NCBI RefSeq assembly: GCF_026157035.1
Contig: NZ_JANJZA010000001.1
Span: forward strand, 909,001-973,000
Origin: Sphingomicrobium nitratireducens
GTDB taxonomy: Bacteria; Pseudomonadota; Alphaproteobacteria; Sphingomonadales; Sphingomonadaceae
Direction: 5' to 3'
Length of the DNA stretch: 64,000 nt
Shown here: positions 60,918 to 64,000 of the stretch, one piece after another
Position numbering within the stretch: position 1 is the first letter of the stretch
Layout of the letters: each line of letters starts with the position of its first letter
Made by a program: the position numbers and the translations under genes
The notes under the pieces: generated by a model
The model's input: the letters and a program-made list of their open reading frames with translations, nothing else
Database searches by the model: none
What the model was told of the DNA's origin: nothing

Positions 60918-62863
60918 ACCCGTTCGCACCAGTCTGGCGGGTCGCCGGCAAGGCAGATGTCGGGCTTGCGGCCCGGCATCTTCCAATAATCGAACAGGCC
61001 AAGAGCCTGCGCGATGGCAGCGAATTCGTCGGTTGCCCAGACGTCGCGGTAGAGGGGCTTGGCGGTGTGCCACAGGAAAAACGGGCCGTTGGCGACGAGC
61101 GCGTTGCGCATGGCGGCGGCGGCCTGCGCGTTGTCGCCGAGCACCGCATAACCGCGTAGCGCGAGCGCAGGAGACGACTGCGCCATCCCGGCGAGCTCGG
61201 CGCGCATCGCGGCGAGCTTGGCTGGGTCGCGGCGCTGGGCCGCCTCGATCAGGTCGAGGTGGAACTGGGCGTACTGGCCAGTCAGATGCTTTTCGACGTG
61301 CGCGCGCGCCGCGTCCCACTGCTTCGCGCGCAGGTTATGGAAGATGATCGCCATGTGCACGACGGGCATCTCGCCCCAGCGATTGTCGAGCGCGGCGAGC
61401 ACGCGCGCCGATTTCGACAGGTCGCCCGCGCCCTCGAGCGCTTCGGCCCAGACGATGGCGTAGGCAGGGCGGGTCGGATCGGCCTGCGAGTAGCGCTCCG
61501 CGATGGGAATTGCGGCATCGTAGCGTCCCAGCGCCATCAGCGTTTGCGCGTAGACGATGCCCTCGCACCCGCAATTGCTGAGGGAGGCCGCGATCGCCTG
61601 CTTCGAGAGATCCTCCCACTCGGCGAAGTCGTGCAATGGCGCGAACGGGCCGGCGGCATCCGTGCTCCCCATCAACCCGAGCGCGAGATAGGCCTTCACG
61701 CCCAACGCGCGCGCATTGTCCGGGTCGATCTCGAGCGCCTTGTCGATCGCCTCGCTGGCGGCCGCGCGCGCTGCGGCGCGTTCCTCGTTCGAGGCGCCGC
61801 CCGGCAGGCTGCTATCGGCGAGCATGTCGCCCAGATTGGCCCAGCCGTTGGCGAAGGCGGGCGCCTTGTCGACCACGTCGCGTAGCGTCGCGATGCGCTG
61901 GTCGAGGCTTTCCTCGGTCACGTCGAGGTAGCAAAATTGCGCCCACGGCACCGCCGCCCGCGCGGGCAACAGGACCGCATCGCCGCCCGCCGACAGGCCG
62001 CCGGTGGCGATGCAGCGCACGATCCGCGCGAGCCGCATGGCAAGGAAGAAGCTCGCATCCTCGGCATCGGCGGCGGGATATTCGAGCTTCGGCGAGAGCA
62101 CCGGCGCGTCCATGCCGGGCACCCAGATCCTGGAATAGAGGGTGATGGTATCCGCGTCGGCGTCGATCGTGCCGGCGACCTGGAAGGCGTCGAGGTCGCG
62201 CGTGCCGTCGCCGGCGGTGGGGCGCACGCGCGTGGCGGCAGTGAAGCCCGAATTCATCTCGTCGACGATGGAGGCGGCGAAGGCGGGCGGGAGCGCGTCG
62301 CTGCGCATCTCGAACGGGTCGACGATGAGGCTCGGGCCCAGTTCCTCCTCGAAGAGACCGCTCTCGACCGCGACGCCGGTGGCGGCGAGCAGGGCGATCG
62401 CGCCCGCGCCGGCGAGGATGGCGGGGCGCGCATACCAGCGTTTGCCGCGCGCGGTGCTGGCGCGGTCGCCGCCGGGGCCTGCGCCTTCCTCGATCCAGTC
62501 GAGCAGCTTGCGCCATTCGGCACTGGAGGCGTCGAACCGGTGGTCGGACAGGTCGACCGCCTGGCGCAGCATGAAGGCGAGGGGCAATTCGCAAGGTTCG
62601 ACCATGACGGGGACGAGCTTGCCGTGGTCCTGCGCGAAATGGGCCTCGGTGCGCACCCAGTCGGACTGGACCGCGCGGGGAGACCACATGACGACGACCG
62701 CGCGCGCCTGCGAAATCTCCTCCTCGATCATTGCGTCCCACGCGGCGCGCGGAGTGATCGCATCGTCCCACCAGACGGTCAGCCCCTCGGCGCGCAGCGC
62801 CTCGACCAGCCGCTCGGCGATGCGGCGGTCCTCCTTCTTGTAGCTGAGGAAGATGTCGGCCAC
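60914..62863 (-). CDS. Membrane-anchored TIR-TPR-like protein
   Basis: The 649-residue protein has a TIR domain (1-125, MADIFLSYKKEDRRIAERLV). W69 and E73 are in SDWVRTEAHFA, the same positions as in the two TIR proteins at 23-26 kb. A single transmembrane helix (about 146-166) follows. A domain of the TolB-like type is weak or absent. The rest (about 300-649) has helical repeats with TPR pattern (AIDKALEIDPDNARALGVKAYLAL). The TIR is therefore cytosolic and the repeats probably periplasmic. Function unknown; NAD cleavage is inferred from the conserved glutamate. Confidence 0.8.
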   Translation of the reverse strand: MADIFLSYKKEDRRIAERLVEALRAEGLTVWWDDAITPRAAWDAMIEEEISQARAVVVMWSPRAVQSDWVRTEAHFAQDHGKLVPVMVEPCELPLAFMLRQAVDLSDHRFDASSAEWRKLLDWIEEGAGPGGDRASTARGKRWYARPAILAGAGAIALLAATGVAVESGLFEEELGPSLIVDPFEMRSDALPPAFAASIVDEMNSGFTAATRVRPTAGDGTRDLDAFQVAGTIDADADTITLYSRIWVPGMDAPVLSPKLEYPAADAEDASFFLAMRLARIVRCIATGGLSAGGDAVLLPARAAVPWAQFCYLDVTEESLDQRIATLRDVVDKAPAFANGWANLGDMLADSSLPGGASNEERAAARAAASEAIDKALEIDPDNARALGVKAYLALGLMGSTDAAGPFAPLHDFAEWEDLSKQAIAASLSNCGCEGIVYAQTLMALGRYDAAIPIAERYSQADPTRPAYAIVWAEALEGAGDLSKSARVLAALDNRWGEMPVVHMAIIFHNLRAKQWDAARAHVEKHLTGQYAQFHLDLIEAAQRRDPAKLAAMRAELAGMAQSSPALALRGYAVLGDNAQAAAAMRNALVANGPFFLWHTAKPLYRDVWATDEFAAIAQALGLFDYWKMPGRKPDICLAGDPPDWCERV

Positions 62864-62955
62864 GCAAGGTCCCCCGTCGTCTCACCCTCGGGGCGAAGAC
62901 TAAGCGAGGCGGGCGCGGAAGGGAAGGCGGGGCCGAACGGCCCGCCGCACGCGCG

Positions 62956-63531
62956 TCAGGCGCGGCGGGCGAGGTTCATCAGGTCGGCATTCATCTCGAG
63001 CAGTCGGTCGAGCACTTCCTGCGGGCATTCGACCCAGGCGCGGCGGTTGTCCGTGGGATCGCCGCGCCGGATCACCAGCTTCTTCTCCTCGAGCCGGTGG
63101 AGGTGGCGCAGCGCGGTCGACTGGGGCACGCCCGACAGGTCGCAAGCGTTGCTGACCGCGAGGCGGTGGCCGCGCAGCTGGTGGACGAAGATTTCCTGCA
63201 GCATGTCCCACGCGGGATCGCGGAACAGGTTGGCGCCGACGAGGTCGTTGCGCTGCATCCTCAAGTGATGCCAGGCGTCGACGAAATCGACGATGTCGGG
63301 GGCGGCGCTTCCGGTGGGCACCTTGGGAATGTCGGGCAGGGGATAGCCCGCCGCAGCGTGCGATTCCGGGAAATTGGCGCCGGCGGCCATGACCATGAAT
63401 TCGACCACCTGGGTGGGTTCGAGATCGGACTGGTCGGCGATTTCGAGCACGGCGGTGATGAGCCGCGCGATATCGTCGGGTTTCATTCTGTGGGGCAAGG
63501 CGTTGTCTCCGGTCCTGAACGGTGCCGTCAT
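62956..63531 (-). CDS. Winged-helix (MarR-like) transcriptional regulator
   Basis: The 191-residue protein (start MTAPFRTGDN at 63531; ATG 63486 is an alternative) has a helix-turn-helix in SNACDLSGVPQSTALRHLHRLEEKKLVIRRGDPTDNRRAWV, the MarR-type winged helix with the basic wing. The N-terminal part is acidic and Pro-rich, without a known ligand motif. Upstream of the TIR protein gene on the same strand with about 90 bases between, so it may regulate it; that is inference. Confidence 0.7.
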   Translation of the reverse strand: MTAPFRTGDNALPHRMKPDDIARLITAVLEIADQSDLEPTQVVEFMVMAAGANFPESHAAAGYPLPDIPKVPTGSAAPDIVDFVDAWHHLRMQRNDLVGANLFRDPAWDMLQEIFVHQLRGHRLAVSNACDLSGVPQSTALRHLHRLEEKKLVIRRGDPTDNRRAWVECPQEVLDRLLEMNADLMNLARRA

Positions 63532-63767
63532 CTCGATCGGTTGCACTCGGTGTCTGTCGTCCTCGCGAGCCGTAAGGCGAGCCGCGTCTGTTCGGGCGAC
63601 AGTTCGGACAGGGGTATGGTTGCGAGGCGCGGCTTGTGCCACGCCCGTGCGTCTTGCCTGATCATGACAAAGCGGCCCTCAATAATGTCGATCCGGCAAG
63701 GAGAGGGTCGCCGGAATGCTTCGCTTTGACAAGGATTTATCCATTTCGGGCCAATCGGCCCGGCGCG

Positions 63768-64000
63768 TCAGGCCTCACGCGCCATGGTTGCCAATTTGGT
63801 TACCGTATTGACGTTGCGCGCGGTCCCGATCTTCCAGAGCGGGAGCGACAGGCGGCTGGTGCCCTGGCCTTCCGGGAAGTGGAGGTAGAGGTGGCGGGCG
63901 CCGAGCGCGATTTCTTCGTTCGTGCGGTGCTTGGCGGCGTCGATGTCGGCCCGGGTGGGCGGGGAATCGAGGAACAGCACCATCGCGCGGTTGCCGGGTG
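63768..64000 (-). CDS. Unidentified protein, C-terminal fragment
   Basis: A frame on the minus strand that continues beyond the right edge (PGNRAMVLFLDSPPTRADIDAAKHRTNEE...) and stops at 63768-63770. The visible part has RADIDAAKHRTNEEIALGARHLYLHF and ends TVTKLATMAREA. There is no recognised motif. An ATG at 63983 is inside the window, but the frame is open further upstream, so the true start is unknown. Confidence 0.5.
   Translation of the reverse strand, partial: PGNRAMVLFLDSPPTRADIDAAKHRTNEEIALGARHLYLHFPEGQGTSRLSLPLWKIGTARNVNTVTKLATMAREA

Overview
The window is GC-rich, densely packed chromosomal DNA from an alphaproteobacterium, most likely a sphingomonad (order Sphingomonadales). The signs are the alphaproteobacterial F1-ATPase zeta inhibitor, a TIGR02300-type FYDLG protein, DUF2794, DUF4112 and DUF4230 proteins, an outer-membrane barrel with long proline runs, and an OxyR-AhpC-AhpD locus. 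Most genes sit close together and many overlap by 1-4 bases. No phage, transposase, integrase, rRNA or CRISPR array was seen, so this looks like core chromosome with a few accessory-looking genes.

Layout. 1-5.2 kb: start of accC, then accB and aroQ (minus), thiS-thiG, a CsbD stress protein, pcm and a thiamine-diphosphate enzyme. 5.5-11.7 kb: an aldehyde dehydrogenase, SCP2 protein, lipoproteins, a GST, the two-subunit 3-oxoacid CoA-transferase and a quinone oxidoreductase. 11.7-23.1 kb: a polyproline outer-membrane barrel, a large L,D-transpeptidase, the zeta inhibitor, BolA and monothiol glutaredoxin, a very acidic exported protein, a BlaI-M56 pair, an MBL hydrolase, nadA and a prolyl oligopeptidase-like lipoprotein. 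23.2-26.7 kb: two translationally coupled TIR-TolB-like-TPR paralogues, the most unusual locus here. 26.7-33.5 kb: a small L,D-transpeptidase, DUF4112 protein, solute-binding lipoprotein, class A PBP, an orphan Flp pilin and a likely metal-responsive envelope pair.

33.5-47 kb: tRNA-Ala(GGC), cmk, rpsA, ihfB, tRNA-Leu(TAA), a GGDEF-EAL protein, an LplT-like MFS protein, pgsA, divergent oxyR and ahpC-ahpD, a TauE/SafE permease, serine acetyltransferase and a polytopic membrane protein. 47-56.4 kb: an SRAP (HMCES) protein, rsmD, a pseudouridine synthase, a response regulator without a normal start codon, a Rieske oxygenase, ampG, and folC-accD-pyrF-lapA. 56.5-64 kb: two serine hydrolases of the beta-lactamase fold, small proteins, a third (membrane-anchored) TIR protein, a MarR-like regulator and the end of an unidentified gene.

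Themes. Envelope and peptidoglycan functions recur: PBP1, two L,D-transpeptidases, AmpG, BlaI-M56 and two serine hydrolases. Redox and Fe-S care also recurs (OxyR-AhpCD, BolA-GrxD, NadA, GST). Fatty-acid supply is split between accBC at one end and accD at the other. The three TIR proteins keep a W-x-x-x-E glutamate at identical positions and are the best candidates for an undescribed system. Functions are assigned from motifs read by eye; no database search was run.
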